A DNA stretch of 22,251 nucleotides, from positions 1 through 22,251 of the IMG/VR virus record IMGVR_UViG_3300020400_000051. One strand, given 5' to 3'. This document shows, piece by piece, positions 4,880 through 13,408 of the stretch. The notes beneath the pieces were generated by a model that made no database searches, was not told the origin of the DNA, and saw only the letters and a list, made by a program, of their open reading frames with translations. Within the stretch, counting starts at the first letter, position 1; each line of letters starts with the position of its first letter. Origin of the DNA: a virus. Made by a program: the position numbers and the translations under genes.

Positions 4880-7225
4880 CTAAATTGCACATGATTCACA
4901 AACTTCGTCATCTTCCTCTGTTTTAACTTGACTATCAGTTAAACCAACTTGTGGTTCAAAAGGTTGTTCTTTATAAGCAATCTCAGTTTTGATATCATCT
5001 TCACTTGGATCAGTCTTATAATCATATGTGTTTTGGTAATAAGAAGTTTTCCAACCATACTTGTATGTTGTTAACATATCTTGTAACATCACACTCATTG
5101 GCACTTCGTTGTTTTCGAAGTGTGTAGGATTGTAACTCCAATTACCGGATATTGCCTGATCGAAAAACTTCTGCATCACGGCAACAATCTTTATATATCC
5201 CTCGTTGCTCGGCATATCCCATAACAACGTGTAATTATTCTTTAACGTTTGATACTGTGGAACAATCTGCTTAAGAGGCCCTTTTTTGGACTTCTTAATG
5301 GACAAGAACCCTCTAGGCGGTTCAATTCCATTTGTGGCATTTGACACAATAGAACTGCTCTCCGATGGCATCTGTGCGGACAATGTAGAGTGGCGTAGGC
5401 CATGTTCTCTAATGCTCTCACGAAGATGATCCCAGTCATACTTTAATGTAATACTGCATACTTCGTCCAGTTCCTTTTTGTAAGTATCAATCGGTAATAC
5501 ACCGTCGCTATATTTAGTACGATCGAAGTAATCACACTTACCTTTCTCCTGTGCTAACTTATTACTTGCTACCAATAGATAGTATTGGAATGCTTCTGTT
5601 AGCTCATGTACCTTAGTAAGTGCTTTCTTATCTTCGTACTTAACACCATTCTTTGCAAGATAGTGTGCTAATCCTATATAACCAACACCTAAACTTCTTC
5701 TTGCTTTTGTAGATATCTCTGCGGCTTTCACTGGGTAACGTTGATAGTCAATCACTTCGTCCAATGCTCTTACTGCCAAGTCGCATAAGTCTTCAAGTTC
5801 GTCTAAGTTTTTAAGTACACCAACATTGATAGCACTTAAAATACATAATGCAATCTCGCCTTCTGGGTCATCAATGTGTTGTAATGGTTTGGTTGGTAAT
5901 GTAATCTCTTGACATAGGTTGCTCATGAACACAGGATCTTTGAATGAACTGTGTGTGTTTGCATGATCAACATTCATAATATAAATTCTTCCTGTTTCTG
6001 CACGTTCTTTGATTAATGCAGAAAACAATTCCATTGCTTTTATTTTCTTTTTCTTTATAGAAGTTTTACGTTCATACTTCTCGTACAACTCTGCAAATTT
6101 TTCTTGATCGGCATAAAAGGCATCATAAAGTTCTGGTACGTCATGTGGTGAAAACAAAGTAATGTCTCCATCAGCTAAAAGTCTTTCGTACATAATTTTG
6201 TTGAGTTGAATAGAATAATCTAAACGTCTTACTCTGTTGTCTTCTGTACCTTTGTTGTTCTTTAATACAAGGATGTCTTCAATCTCATAATGCCAAATAG
6301 GAAAGTGTGTTGTAGCATTTCCACCACGTACACCATTCTGTGTGCAACATCTTACAGTTGATTCGAATTTTTTTAGAAACGGAATCACGCCAGTGTGTGC
6401 AACCTCACCTCCTCGTATCTTAGAATTGATTGCTCTGATTCTTCCTGAGTTGATTCCAATACCGGCTCTTTGTGCAGTATATCTACCAATGGCCATATCG
6501 CTTGAAAAGATGCTGTCTAGTGTATCATCAATATCAACTAGAACGCAAGAAGCAAATTGTCTAAGTGGAGTTCTTACTCCTGCCATAATGGGAGTAGGAA
6601 TATTAATTTTAAATAAACTGGTCGCATCATAATATCTTCTTACCACTGACATTCTTTGATCTTTAGGATAGTCAGCAAATAGTGTTGCCGCAATCATCAT
6701 GTACATAACTTGTGGTGATTCATGTATGTCACCTGTGCTTCTGTCTTGTACAAGATACTTGTCAACAATTTGTCTTAGTCCTGCATAGGTAAAGTTTTCA
6801 TCTCTGCTATGTTTGATCCAACTGTTTAATTTTTTTAATTCTGTTTGAGTATATTTTTCTTTGATAGAAGGATCATAAACACCTCTATCAATGTTTCTGT
6901 TAATAACTTTTGTAAGTGGAATAGGATTGTATTGTCCAAACGTTTCTTTGTATATCGGATAAAGCAATAGTCTTGCCGCAACATATTGATAATTTGGATT
7001 ATCAAGTGTAATTAAATCGTTTGCCGACTTGATTAATATTTCCTGTATTTCTTCTGTAGACATCCCATCGTAAAATTGTATGTTTGCAGTCATCTCAACT
7101 TGCGAAGCACTTACGTTTGATAGTCCTTCACAGGCTTCTTCAACTACAAAATGAATTTTATTGATATCTAATGGTACACTTGTTCCGTCACGTTTAATGA
7201 TATGAATTCCGACGCCGTTTGACAT
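4880..7225 (-). CDS. nrdA: Class Ia ribonucleotide reductase, alpha subunit
   Basis: The 781-residue product contains a complete N-terminal ATP-cone (IIKRDGTSVPLDINKIH to about residue 95), the allosteric activity site. The barrel carries the active-site cysteine in FASCVLVD, the NLCQE loop (E. coli N437-C439-E441 equivalents) and the second redox cysteine in LCILSAINVG. The flexible C-terminal pair is in EVCESCAI and exchanges electrons with glutaredoxin. It reduces ribonucleoside diphosphates with NrdB. ATG at 7225 has AGGAG 9 nt upstream; a TTG two codons earlier is too close to that site. Retention of the ATP-cone means dATP inhibition may be intact. An AATAAATA element lies at 7278-7271 upstream. 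Confidence 0.98.
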   Translation of the reverse strand: MSNGVGIHIIKRDGTSVPLDINKIHFVVEEACEGLSNVSASQVEMTANIQFYDGMSTEEIQEILIKSANDLITLDNPNYQYVAARLLLYPIYKETFGQYNPIPLTKVINRNIDRGVYDPSIKEKYTQTELKKLNSWIKHSRDENFTYAGLRQIVDKYLVQDRSTGDIHESPQVMYMMIAATLFADYPKDQRMSVVRRYYDATSLFKINIPTPIMAGVRTPLRQFASCVLVDIDDTLDSIFSSDMAIGRYTAQRAGIGINSGRIRAINSKIRGGEVAHTGVIPFLKKFESTVRCCTQNGVRGGNATTHFPIWHYEIEDILVLKNNKGTEDNRVRRLDYSIQLNKIMYERLLADGDITLFSPHDVPELYDAFYADQEKFAELYEKYERKTSIKKKKIKAMELFSALIKERAETGRIYIMNVDHANTHSSFKDPVFMSNLCQEITLPTKPLQHIDDPEGEIALCILSAINVGVLKNLDELEDLCDLAVRALDEVIDYQRYPVKAAEISTKARRSLGVGYIGLAHYLAKNGVKYEDKKALTKVHELTEAFQYYLLVASNKLAQEKGKCDYFDRTKYSDGVLPIDTYKKELDEVCSITLKYDWDHLRESIREHGLRHSTLSAQMPSESSSIVSNATNGIEPPRGFLSIKKSKKGPLKQIVPQYQTLKNNYTLLWDMPSNEGYIKIVAVMQKFFDQAISGNWSYNPTHFENNEVPMSVMLQDMLTTYKYGWKTSYYQNTYDYKTDPSEDDIKTEIAYKEQPFEPQVGLTDSQVKTEEDDEVCESCAI

Positions 7226-7270
7226 TCTCAATAACTCCTGTTAATTTTAATTTACTACGTGATGATAATG

Positions 7271-7278
7271 TATTTATT
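7271..7278 (-). promoter_or_regulatory. Weak late-promoter-like element before nrdA
   Basis: AATAAATA (7278-7271) differs from TATAAATA at the first base and overlaps the stop codon of the upstream 141-aa gene. It is 46 bases before the nrdA ATG. In AT-rich DNA such a match can arise by chance. Confidence 0.25.
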
Positions 7279-7699
7279 GTAATGCTGGCATCGTGTAAAT
7301 GCGTTGTGAAACAAAATTTGTGGGTAAGTCATTCTTTTGAACAACTTCATTATATTTGTAACACAAAACGTAATTTCCAATACAAACAGGATAACATAAT
7401 TCGTCATCTTCGTAGTCCTTAACTATATGTATCTCGAACTTGCTCCGAGAAAACCTATTAGTTAATTGTAAAGTGTAACACACTCCAAGGCTGTTTGTCA
7501 AGTCGCAAATGCTGTTTTGAGCGAGAAGCTCCCATGGAGTGGGCCAAGTGTCCATATTCCATGGATCACAACCTAACTTACTCCTTGGCATCTTGTTGTA
7601 ATATTCTATTACGTCCTGGAACGGACGCAGACTTACCTCTAGTTGTTTTCTAAAATTGGACCAGTGAACGAGTTTTACCTCGTAATCATTGTGGGGCAT
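7274..7699 (-). CDS. Hypothetical protein (141 aa)
   Basis: The product is rich in aromatic residues and cysteine, with a distinctive segment GCDPWNMDTWPTPWELL in the middle and a C-terminal half of alternating strands (KFEIHIVKDYED, YPVCIGNYVLCYKY). It has no signal peptide or membrane helix. I recognise no family. ATG at 7699 follows the tail-fibre stop by one base and has no strong ribosome binding site, so translation may depend on coupling to the tail-fibre gene. That placement suggests a tail-fibre chaperone or attachment partner, which is inference only. Confidence 0.75.
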   Translation of the reverse strand: MPHNDYEVKLVHWSNFRKQLEVSLRPFQDVIEYYNKMPRSKLGCDPWNMDTWPTPWELLAQNSICDLTNSLGVCYTLQLTNRFSRSKFEIHIVKDYEDDELCYPVCIGNYVLCYKYNEVVQKNDLPTNFVSQRIYTMPALQ

Positions 7700-7700
7700 T

Positions 7701-9329
7701 CTAAGTTTTATATCTTAAATTGAATAGTATGTCGCCGGTGTCAGATGTTGTCGTGTTCTTCATTGATATTACAACCGTGTCGTTAGTTGCATCACTATTT
7801 TCATCTGCTAGTGCAACAGAAAATTCTATGTTAGTTGCGTATGTACTTCCGCCTAGGTATGAATAGTCATCTGTCAATGTTGCAGTACCATCAGCAAGGT
7901 TAACCAATATGTCTAACTTACCTTCTCTAACTGCATTAACTTGACTTGACTTGTAAATGTATTCTACTACAACATTTCTAGTTGCATATCCAGGACATCT
8001 TAAAATTCTTACTGCGGCATTTTGTTGTGTTACAGGAAATCTATAACTGAAAGCATTATCAAATACTCCTGGACCTTCTACTTCAGGAACATAAACGTAA
8101 CCTGATATAAAGTTTTGATCGTAACTTAAATTGCCTGTTCTATCAAACCAATCATTTGTTGAACTATTACTTAAGGCAGTACCATCTGTAAATTTAATAA
8201 TACTGTGAGTCGCATTACCTTCGTTACCGCCATTGTTACCTACACTTATAAATCTATTGTTGCTTGAAGAATTGAAGTTACCTTTGTGTACAAATATTCC
8301 TTGTTGATCGATGTCATGGAATTCACAGTTTGAAAAAACATTTCTTACTGGACCAGTTGCCATACCTTGTTGTCCAATGGTTGTGTTCTCTCCAAAGTAT
8401 ACTCCGTACTTGAGTGTATCAAATTCACAATGATCAAATGTGTTTTCAGTTACATCAAAGTCTGACTTAACTGCTACACCATATCCTTTGAACTTGATGT
8501 TTTCAAACTTGTTTCTGTTACAGCTTACTGCTGTCGATAAACTATCCATCTTGATTGCATTTTGCAATGACCCTGCAATAGTTCCGCTTGTCCAACCACC
8601 ATGTATAATCAAGTCTTCGAATCTACTTTCTTTACAAGAAACTAAATGTAAACCTGTGTTGGTAGTATTTTGTACGAGCGTCATACCTTTTAACAATATA
8701 TGTTGTGCTTGGTTTAAAGTTGTGCTTGAACTGTCTTGTGCATAACTGCCTGGAGTAGATCCACTGTTGACTGTTTCAAATATAGGTGTGTTCGCACCTT
8801 GTGTAATTTTTACTTTATCTTGCCCTGCACCAACTATTGTTGCATAAGGTGGTAATTTTAAACTTGCTGATAGTAAATATTCTCCTGCAGGTATTTCTAA
8901 TGTGACTCTACTTGCAGTTGATCCTTTTGTTGCACTATTTAGATATAGTTGGTCGATTGCTCTTTGCATCACTTCAGTTTGATCTGAACCATCACCTAAT
9001 GCACCAAATGATTTTACACTTACTTTTTCATCTAATCTATCTTGGAGTGTTCTTGCAACAGGCAACATAGCAGTTGCTCCTGTTTGCATAGTTGCAGTAT
9101 TTTTTTGATATGAATATTGATCTGCGAAACTGAACAAGTTATCATGTTCTGTAAGTACCTTACTATTACCTACTGCTGGAGATCCTTCTGATACTGATCC
9201 GTTACCTATGAAAAGTTCACGTGTATCTACTGCCCAACCAAACTCACCACCTGCTAGTTGTGGTACGCCTGACCCTACGTTTTTTTGACCTCTACGTACT
9301 TGAATTCTTGATATTTGTACTATTGCCAC
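7701..9329 (-). CDS. Tail fibre/tailspike with pectate-lyase-like beta-helix
   Basis: The 542-residue product starts with a phage tail N-terminal motif: RRGQ (12-15), then a GEFGWAVDTRELFIGNGS stretch (28-45) found in many marine phage fibres. It is followed by a linker and the entry motif of the pectate-lyase-3 superfamily, VKSFGALGDGSDQT (105-118). Residues 120-440 have short strand-turn repeats rich in N, G and S, which suits a right-handed parallel beta-helix. The C-terminal about 100 residues look like a separate beta domain. It probably binds or degrades a host surface glycan; no catalytic residues can be named. GTG at 9329 is the start, with AAGGAG 8 nt upstream. It is preceded by a CATAAATA element at 9357-9350. 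Confidence 0.88.
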   Translation of the reverse strand: MAIVQISRIQVRRGQKNVGSGVPQLAGGEFGWAVDTRELFIGNGSVSEGSPAVGNSKVLTEHDNLFSFADQYSYQKNTATMQTGATAMLPVARTLQDRLDEKVSVKSFGALGDGSDQTEVMQRAIDQLYLNSATKGSTASRVTLEIPAGEYLLSASLKLPPYATIVGAGQDKVKITQGANTPIFETVNSGSTPGSYAQDSSSTTLNQAQHILLKGMTLVQNTTNTGLHLVSCKESRFEDLIIHGGWTSGTIAGSLQNAIKMDSLSTAVSCNRNKFENIKFKGYGVAVKSDFDVTENTFDHCEFDTLKYGVYFGENTTIGQQGMATGPVRNVFSNCEFHDIDQQGIFVHKGNFNSSSNNRFISVGNNGGNEGNATHSIIKFTDGTALSNSSTNDWFDRTGNLSYDQNFISGYVYVPEVEGPGVFDNAFSYRFPVTQQNAAVRILRCPGYATRNVVVEYIYKSSQVNAVREGKLDILVNLADGTATLTDDYSYLGGSTYATNIEFSVALADENSDATNDTVVISMKNTTTSDTGDILFNLRYKT

Positions 9330-9349
9330 TGCATAACTCCTTATAGTTA

Positions 9350-9357
9350 TATTTATG
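9350..9357 (-). promoter_or_regulatory. Late promoter of the tail-fibre gene
   Basis: CATAAATA (9357-9350) matches the late consensus except the first base. It overlaps the TAA stop of the nuclease gene and lies 20 bases before the GTG start, enough for a short leader holding the AAGGAG site. It separates the early-type operon upstream from the structural gene. Confidence 0.55.
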
Positions 9358-10033
9358 CAAATTGGTCATAGTATAGATACACCCTATCCCACCATTTAGA
9401 CTCCCATGATTTAAACTCATCTGGGTACACGTCAAATTGCTGATATTCGTTGTTTCTACTACACATAAACACATGACCTTCTTGTATGTTTGTGCCATAC
9501 AATTCATTGTGTGCTAATGCATAGGCAGTAAGCTGAAGTTTGTAATCTTCTACCCACTCTTCCTTTTTAGGCTTGTTTGTCTGTTTAAAGTCCATGATGG
9601 ATTCTTTACCGTTAAAGACGCCTACGAGGTCTGTAGTGCCGGCATAAATCTTAGGGTGGTATAGTTGTACCTCAGAACCCCATATTTCGTCTATTTTAGA
9701 AAGAGCATTGTCTTTTATGGTCGTTGCCATCTTGTTTGCTTGTTGGCTGTAAGGGTTTGATCCTGCAGACGGCCAGTTGCCACTTTCAACATAATCCTCT
9801 AGGAATTTGTGCATACGTGTTCCTATACTTGCGGCCTCTGTAACAATTTCCTGTGCTTTGGCATCACCAACTCTTTTACGCCATTCAATCAAACCTGTTT
9901 TGTCTTTTGTTTTATCTAGTATCGTTGTTACACTTGCAACACTATTGCCATCAGGACAAGCATATAATCTTTTGCCATTGACACTTTCTTTTTTAATTTC
10001 TTCGTAGTTAAACTTTTTAGTTAATAGTGTCAT
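9353..10033 (-). CDS. RecB-like PD-(D/E)XK nuclease
   Basis: The 226-residue product shows the RecB-family nuclease core. It has GTRMHKFLED (71-80) with the motif-I histidine H75, then YAGTTDLVGVF with D135, then SIMDFK with D148 and K150, and QLTAY (167-171), the QxxxY motif. It lacks the four cysteines of the AddB/Cas4 Fe-S type. Such proteins act as exonucleases on double- or single-stranded DNA and in phages serve recombination, repair or host DNA breakdown. ATG at 10033 overlaps the end of the upstream oxygenase by 17 nt with GGA 6-9 nt upstream. It is the last gene of the operon beginning at 13015. Confidence 0.88.
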   Translation of the reverse strand: MTLLTKKFNYEEIKKESVNGKRLYACPDGNSVASVTTILDKTKDKTGLIEWRKRVGDAKAQEIVTEAASIGTRMHKFLEDYVESGNWPSAGSNPYSQQANKMATTIKDNALSKIDEIWGSEVQLYHPKIYAGTTDLVGVFNGKESIMDFKQTNKPKKEEWVEDYKLQLTAYALAHNELYGTNIQEGHVFMCSRNNEYQQFDVYPDEFKSWESKWWDRVYLYYDQFA

Positions 10034-10535
10034 CTGATTTCCATTTCGCTTTAAAATTAATTACCAATACACTTCTAGGTTTTGCACTTGGGTATGTCAA
10101 ATGGTTTACGTTGCCATTGAGTATTACAAGTTTACCTGGTGTAGGATTTATTTCTATGTGTTGTACTTCTGTGTTTGAATGCCCTAACAATGTTACAAGA
10201 CTGCCATCAGATTCCTCAAAATACATCACTGTGCTAATCAATGAATCTTCATTAGTGTGGTTATGTATTTTTTGATATCCATGTGGTTTGTAATCTATGT
10301 ACCAACTGTGTATAGCATCTATTTTTTCTATAGGTATTTCATTCTCTTGTATTTTCTTTAATGTAAATTCATAAAAGCCTAAAGATATATTATTGATGTC
10401 GCAGGTGTTTTGTGTTCTATCTTCGTAGTCTGTGGTTTCCACAAAACTTCTTATCATTACGTGTTTGATATTTTCCCAATCAGGGTATTCTGTTTCTAAT
10501 ACAAATTGTCCTGGAGCAAAGTAACTATTTTCCAT
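10017..10535 (-). CDS. 2OG-Fe(II) oxygenase-like protein (second of tandem pair)
   Basis: From ATG 10535 the product is 172 residues; ATG 10550 in frame would add MTGCK but has no ribosome binding site. The double-stranded beta-helix motifs are visible: IHNH with H91 and H93, then a strand STVMYFEE, then the second metal histidine H145 in GNVNHLTYPS and R154 in AKPRS, the usual 2-oxoglutarate-binding position. The end of the neighbouring 286-aa gene has the same pattern (GxVxHxxYPxxxPR), so the two look like paralogues. Members hydroxylate proteins, nucleic acids or small molecules using Fe(II), O2 and 2-oxoglutarate. The substrate is unknown. Confidence 0.82.
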   Translation of the reverse strand: MENSYFAPGQFVLETEYPDWENIKHVMIRSFVETTDYEDRTQNTCDINNISLGFYEFTLKKIQENEIPIEKIDAIHSWYIDYKPHGYQKIHNHTNEDSLISTVMYFEESDGSLVTLLGHSNTEVQHIEINPTPGKLVILNGNVNHLTYPSAKPRSVLVINFKAKWKSDDTIN

Positions 10536-11385
10536 CTTGCATCCAGTCATGTCTGTCAGGGTCTAATTTATGTACCATGCCTGGAATGGATTCATCTGGA
10601 GCATAATATTCAAAATCAAAATCAACAACAAATGTCCTACGTGGTTTCTTAGCAGGATAAACACCATGCCATACCCTACCGTCCATGATTACGGTTCTTC
10701 CTGGGTAAGGACCAAACTGTGTCATTACCTGTGTGCCATCTGGGTTGGGCATCAATGTGTATAACATACCATTGTCTGCTGATTGTTCATTGGTACCTGT
10801 TGTTGGTTGAGAGTCCATTGCCATTACCATACTAATACATAGTGGGCCATGGTTGTGTATTGCTTGATAACCTCCGTCATCATAATCAACACACCAACAC
10901 TTGCTTACCTTTACGGACTTAACAGGTATGTAATTTTTTCTAATCTGTTTCATTACCCAGTCTAATAGTTTGTCCCAATTGATGTTGTCAAACTTGTTTT
11001 GATCTATAGGTGGAAAGTGTGATCCTTTGTTGTCAGGATTGACTTCAAACTCTGTTTCATTTAATGATTGACTGCTAGGAAATCCTTTTTGCTCAGGACT
11101 GTCTGGATTCATCTTGTCTGATCTTACAACCTTGCCTCCCCACTCTGGCAAGTTCTTAGGAGTAACATCATATTGGTATCCTCTGAATGTAGTTTTAATT
11201 TTGCTTTCGTCTTCGCCCTTAAATTTATCATCTTCAAACAGTTGTAAAAACTCCTCATAGAAAGGACACTTCACATCTATAATCCATTGGTTCATTGCAC
11301 TATGAAATCCTACATTTGAATTAGGATCTCTGTTAGGTGATCCTTGATATGGATCAGGTGCAATATGTTCTGTCTTGTCAACCAT
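10525..11385 (-). CDS. 2OG-Fe(II) oxygenase-like protein (first of tandem pair)
   Basis: ATG at 11385 has AAGG 6 nt upstream, inside the end of nth, and overlaps its stop by 8 nt; an in-frame TTG at 11391 is less likely. The 286-residue product has an N-terminal part of about 150 residues that I do not recognise. The oxygenase core follows: AIHNHG with H177 and H179, a strand CISMVMAM, GRVWHGVYPAKKPRR with H240 and R249/R250, and a final strand TFVVDFDFEY. The core is clearly related to that of the next gene. It needs Fe(II), O2 and 2-oxoglutarate; the target is unknown. Confidence 0.82.
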   Translation of the reverse strand: MVDKTEHIAPDPYQGSPNRDPNSNVGFHSAMNQWIIDVKCPFYEEFLQLFEDDKFKGEDESKIKTTFRGYQYDVTPKNLPEWGGKVVRSDKMNPDSPEQKGFPSSQSLNETEFEVNPDNKGSHFPPIDQNKFDNINWDKLLDWVMKQIRKNYIPVKSVKVSKCWCVDYDDGGYQAIHNHGPLCISMVMAMDSQPTTGTNEQSADNGMLYTLMPNPDGTQVMTQFGPYPGRTVIMDGRVWHGVYPAKKPRRTFVVDFDFEYYAPDESIPGMVHKLDPDRHDWMQDGK

Positions 11386-12058
11386 TAACAACCTTTCTCA
11401 GTTGTGACTTTGGAACGTTAATGTGTCTTCCATCACAAACTGTCTCTATAACACAGATGCCACACTTTGGTTTTTTACTTTTACATACTCTCTTAGCATG
11501 AGTAATCAACTGCATATGAGCGGCGTACTTGTACTTATCGGGTGTTGTTGTGTTGACAACAATACTTGATTTGCCTTCGTCCAAAGAATCAGTCCAACCT
11601 AATCTCCATAACAATCTAAACACATGAGTATCAACTGCTATGTAAGGCTTGTTGAATACAAATCTCATAACAATGTCGCTTGACTTCTTACCAACACCTG
11701 GTAGTTTCATTAATTCTTTTTGTGTATCAGGAACTTGTCCGTCATACTCTTCCAATAACTTTTTGCTTGTTGCCAATATGTTTTTTGATTTTGCATTGTA
11801 TAACCCTGCAGGTTTGATTGCTTCAATGACTTGTTCCTGTGTAAGTTTTATCATGTCAGCAGGATTGTCAGCCAATGCAAATAATTGTTTACAAGCCACT
11901 GCCGTCCTAGCATCTTGGCTCTGTGCAGACAACATGACTCCTATCAAACTTTGATAAGCTCGTCTATGTATCTTTGCGGCTGGCTTGGCATTTTTATACT
12001 TAGGCCAATACTCAGATAGTCTTGTGTAGATCGTATTAATCTCTTGGCTTGTCTTCAT
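11378..12058 (-). CDS. nth: Endonuclease III-type DNA glycosylase/AP lyase
   Basis: The 226-residue product is the full length of endonuclease III. It has the LSAQSQD segment (43-49), the helix-hairpin-helix LPGVGKKSSD (119-128) with catalytic lysine K125, and AVDTH with catalytic D143. The C-terminal [4Fe-4S] motif C192-x6-C199-x2-C202-x5-C208 is complete. It removes oxidised pyrimidines and nicks the abasic site. Compared with E. coli the hairpin reads GKK rather than GRK, a conservative change. The gene overlaps the upstream NifU-like gene by 23 nt and the downstream oxygenase by 8 nt, so it is coupled to both. The neighbouring scaffold may supply its cluster. Confidence 0.95.
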   Translation of the reverse strand: MKTSQEINTIYTRLSEYWPKYKNAKPAAKIHRRAYQSLIGVMLSAQSQDARTAVACKQLFALADNPADMIKLTQEQVIEAIKPAGLYNAKSKNILATSKKLLEEYDGQVPDTQKELMKLPGVGKKSSDIVMRFVFNKPYIAVDTHVFRLLWRLGWTDSLDEGKSSIVVNTTTPDKYKYAAHMQLITHAKRVCKSKKPKCGICVIETVCDGRHINVPKSQLRKVVNG

Positions 12059-12425
12059 CTTTCGTAACTTCTTGTTCTAGTTCGTCTAACATTTCATCGT
12101 ACGACTTGCCAGTGCTATTCCAAGGGTGATACATTTCTGGCTCTGGTTTGTAGTATGGATCATTGAATTCAGGATCGTCCATACCAGTTACACGTTTGAC
12201 TTCAGGTATGTAATGCTTCAGCATATTTTCGACACCCATCTTTAATGTCTGTGAACTTGCGGCACAACCTGAACAAGCACCACTCATTAACATTAGTGCA
12301 TCTCCAGTTTCCATATCAAAGTCCTGTAACTTAACAACTCCTCCATGCATCTCTACACTCGGTTGAATACTCTTTTCAACGATTGCATCGATCTCTTTCA
12401 TTATTTCTTCTTTAGTTCTACTCAT
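12036..12425 (-). CDS. NifU-like C-terminal domain Fe-S scaffold
   Basis: The 129-residue product has the NifU/Nfu core: a helical start, then MHGGVVKLQDFD (27-37), a strand ALMLMSGACSGCAASSQTL with the cluster-binding pair C51 and C54, and an amphipathic helix MGVENMLKHYIPEVKRV. An acidic tail of about 45 residues follows, including PEPEMYHPWNS, which is extra to the domain and might bind a client. Such proteins hold and deliver [4Fe-4S] clusters. Its ATG overlaps the upstream oxygenase stop (ATGA), and its end overlaps nth, the one clear [4Fe-4S] protein nearby. Confidence 0.93.
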   Translation of the reverse strand: MSRTKEEIMKEIDAIVEKSIQPSVEMHGGVVKLQDFDMETGDALMLMSGACSGCAASSQTLKMGVENMLKHYIPEVKRVTGMDDPEFNDPYYKPEPEMYHPWNSTGKSYDEMLDELEQEVTKDEDKPRD

Positions 12426-13015
12426 AATATAATATTATTTCTATCTCTTCCATCTGTGTTTATTGTAAATGTAATCCTATCGCCTGTGCTTCTACTTGCC
12501 TGTGTCTTGTGTGTCATCCAGCCCGGAAACAACACAACATCATTTGTTTGCACGTTTACTTCCTTCCAATAATCATGTATTGTATTTTCAGGAATCCTTG
12601 AGTAGTGTGTCCAGTTTGTTCTCATCAGTTGTTCAAACATCAAGTTGCCACTATCCTCTGGAACTTGCACGTATGCTGATACCACCACATTGGTTGAACC
12701 ATGATCATGAGGTAATGTATGAGCATTTATATTGTGTATATTGGTCCAACTTCCTGTGGCTACTATATCTGTATACTGAACGTCCCATTCACGTAAACAA
12801 ATCTCTATCTTTGGCCTTAGCCACATCATAAAATCTCTATTGCACTCCCACTCGTGTGGTGGGTTTGGATGTCCTGCTGTGGACTTGCCTCCATCAGCTT
12901 CTGTCTGATGTAACTCTGCTTCTTTGGATTGGTAATCTAAAAATGCCTGAACATCAAATCCAGGTTCATAATTGTATTTCCAAACTAGGTTGGGTAGAAT
13001 CTTTACTTCGCTCAT
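12422..13015 (-). CDS. Putative 2OG-Fe(II) oxygenase, operon leader gene
   Basis: The 197-residue product has a pattern of the putative 2OG-Fe(II) oxygenase family common in cyanophages and pelagiphages. Residues 90-120 contain NINAHTLPHDHGSTNVVVSAYVQVPE (metal H103/H105 region), followed by SGNLMFEQL. NDVVLFPGWMTHKTQ has the distal H169 and GDRITFTINT has R180. ATG at 13015 follows GAGGT with about 8 nt spacing. It is the first gene behind the promoter at 13037-13065 and its stop overlaps the NifU-like gene start. It is not obviously close to the other two oxygenases. Substrate unknown. Confidence 0.82.
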   Translation of the reverse strand: MSEVKILPNLVWKYNYEPGFDVQAFLDYQSKEAELHQTEADGGKSTAGHPNPPHEWECNRDFMMWLRPKIEICLREWDVQYTDIVATGSWTNIHNINAHTLPHDHGSTNVVVSAYVQVPEDSGNLMFEQLMRTNWTHYSRIPENTIHDYWKEVNVQTNDVVLFPGWMTHKTQASRSTGDRITFTINTDGRDRNNIIL

Positions 13016-13036
13016 TAATATACCTCATTCTTACAA

Positions 13037-13065
13037 AGTATATAACAAAAACTAGGTTATGTCAA
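13037..13065 (-). promoter_or_regulatory. sigma70-like promoter of the iron/DNA-repair operon
   Basis: TTGACA (13065-13060) and TATACT (13042-13037) are separated by 17 bases, near-perfect consensus. The expected start near 13030 leaves a short leader with GAGGT before the ATG at 13015. It lies in the only sizeable gap between the oxygenase operon and the upstream structural gene end at 13077. Confidence 0.85.
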
Positions 13066-13076
13066 GTGGTTAATGA

Positions 13077-13361
13077 TTAAAGAGCGGCGTTGGTTGCTCT
13101 TTTTGCCATTTGGTCAACAGTTGCATCTGCTGGATCAGTTGTCTTTGTTGGAGTATCACTGTCAGCTTCTTGTTTGGTTGAGAGTGTTATACCTTTGTCA
13201 TCAAAGTTTTTTACAAGATTTTGAACATCTGGGTTCGCATCATAAATTTGTTTGAAGCCATCATAATCAAATTGTTGTAGATCCATGTTTTGCATTATTT
13301 GATTCAATGCTTCAAATGATAGATAGGCAGACTGACTTTTATTGTCAGCACTACCTATCAT
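13077..13361 (-). CDS. C-terminal part of structural gene, reached by -1 frameshift
   Basis: As an independent ORF it would start at ATG 13361 and encode 94 residues, but no ribosome binding site precedes that ATG. The same frame stays open upstream from 13361 to the nine-A run at 13431-13439. A -1 slip there joins it to the 381-aa gene and adds GSTGTKVTEATNSKEA and about a hundred further residues. The ORF contains SAYLSFEALNQIM and two similar segments with aromatic/acid residues (QQFDYDGFKQIYDANPDVQ), and ends in a T/D-rich tail. It is most simply the C-terminal domain of the upstream structural protein. I recognise no named domain. Confidence 0.72.
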   Translation of the reverse strand: MIGSADNKSQSAYLSFEALNQIMQNMDLQQFDYDGFKQIYDANPDVQNLVKNFDDKGITLSTKQEADSDTPTKTTDPADATVDQMAKRATNAAL

Positions 13362-13408
13362 ATTTCTAAATGTTGAAATTATTGCTTCTTTGGAATTTGT
13401 TGCTTCAG

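Noticed and set aside
7480-7502. TTGACA on the minus strand in the 141-aa gene
   Set aside because: It lies within a coding region and the -10 box is poor (TTACAC).
8440-8745. Plus-strand ORF of 101 codons inside the tail-fibre gene
   Set aside because: Antisense shadow of a well-supported gene; no start signal and atypical composition.
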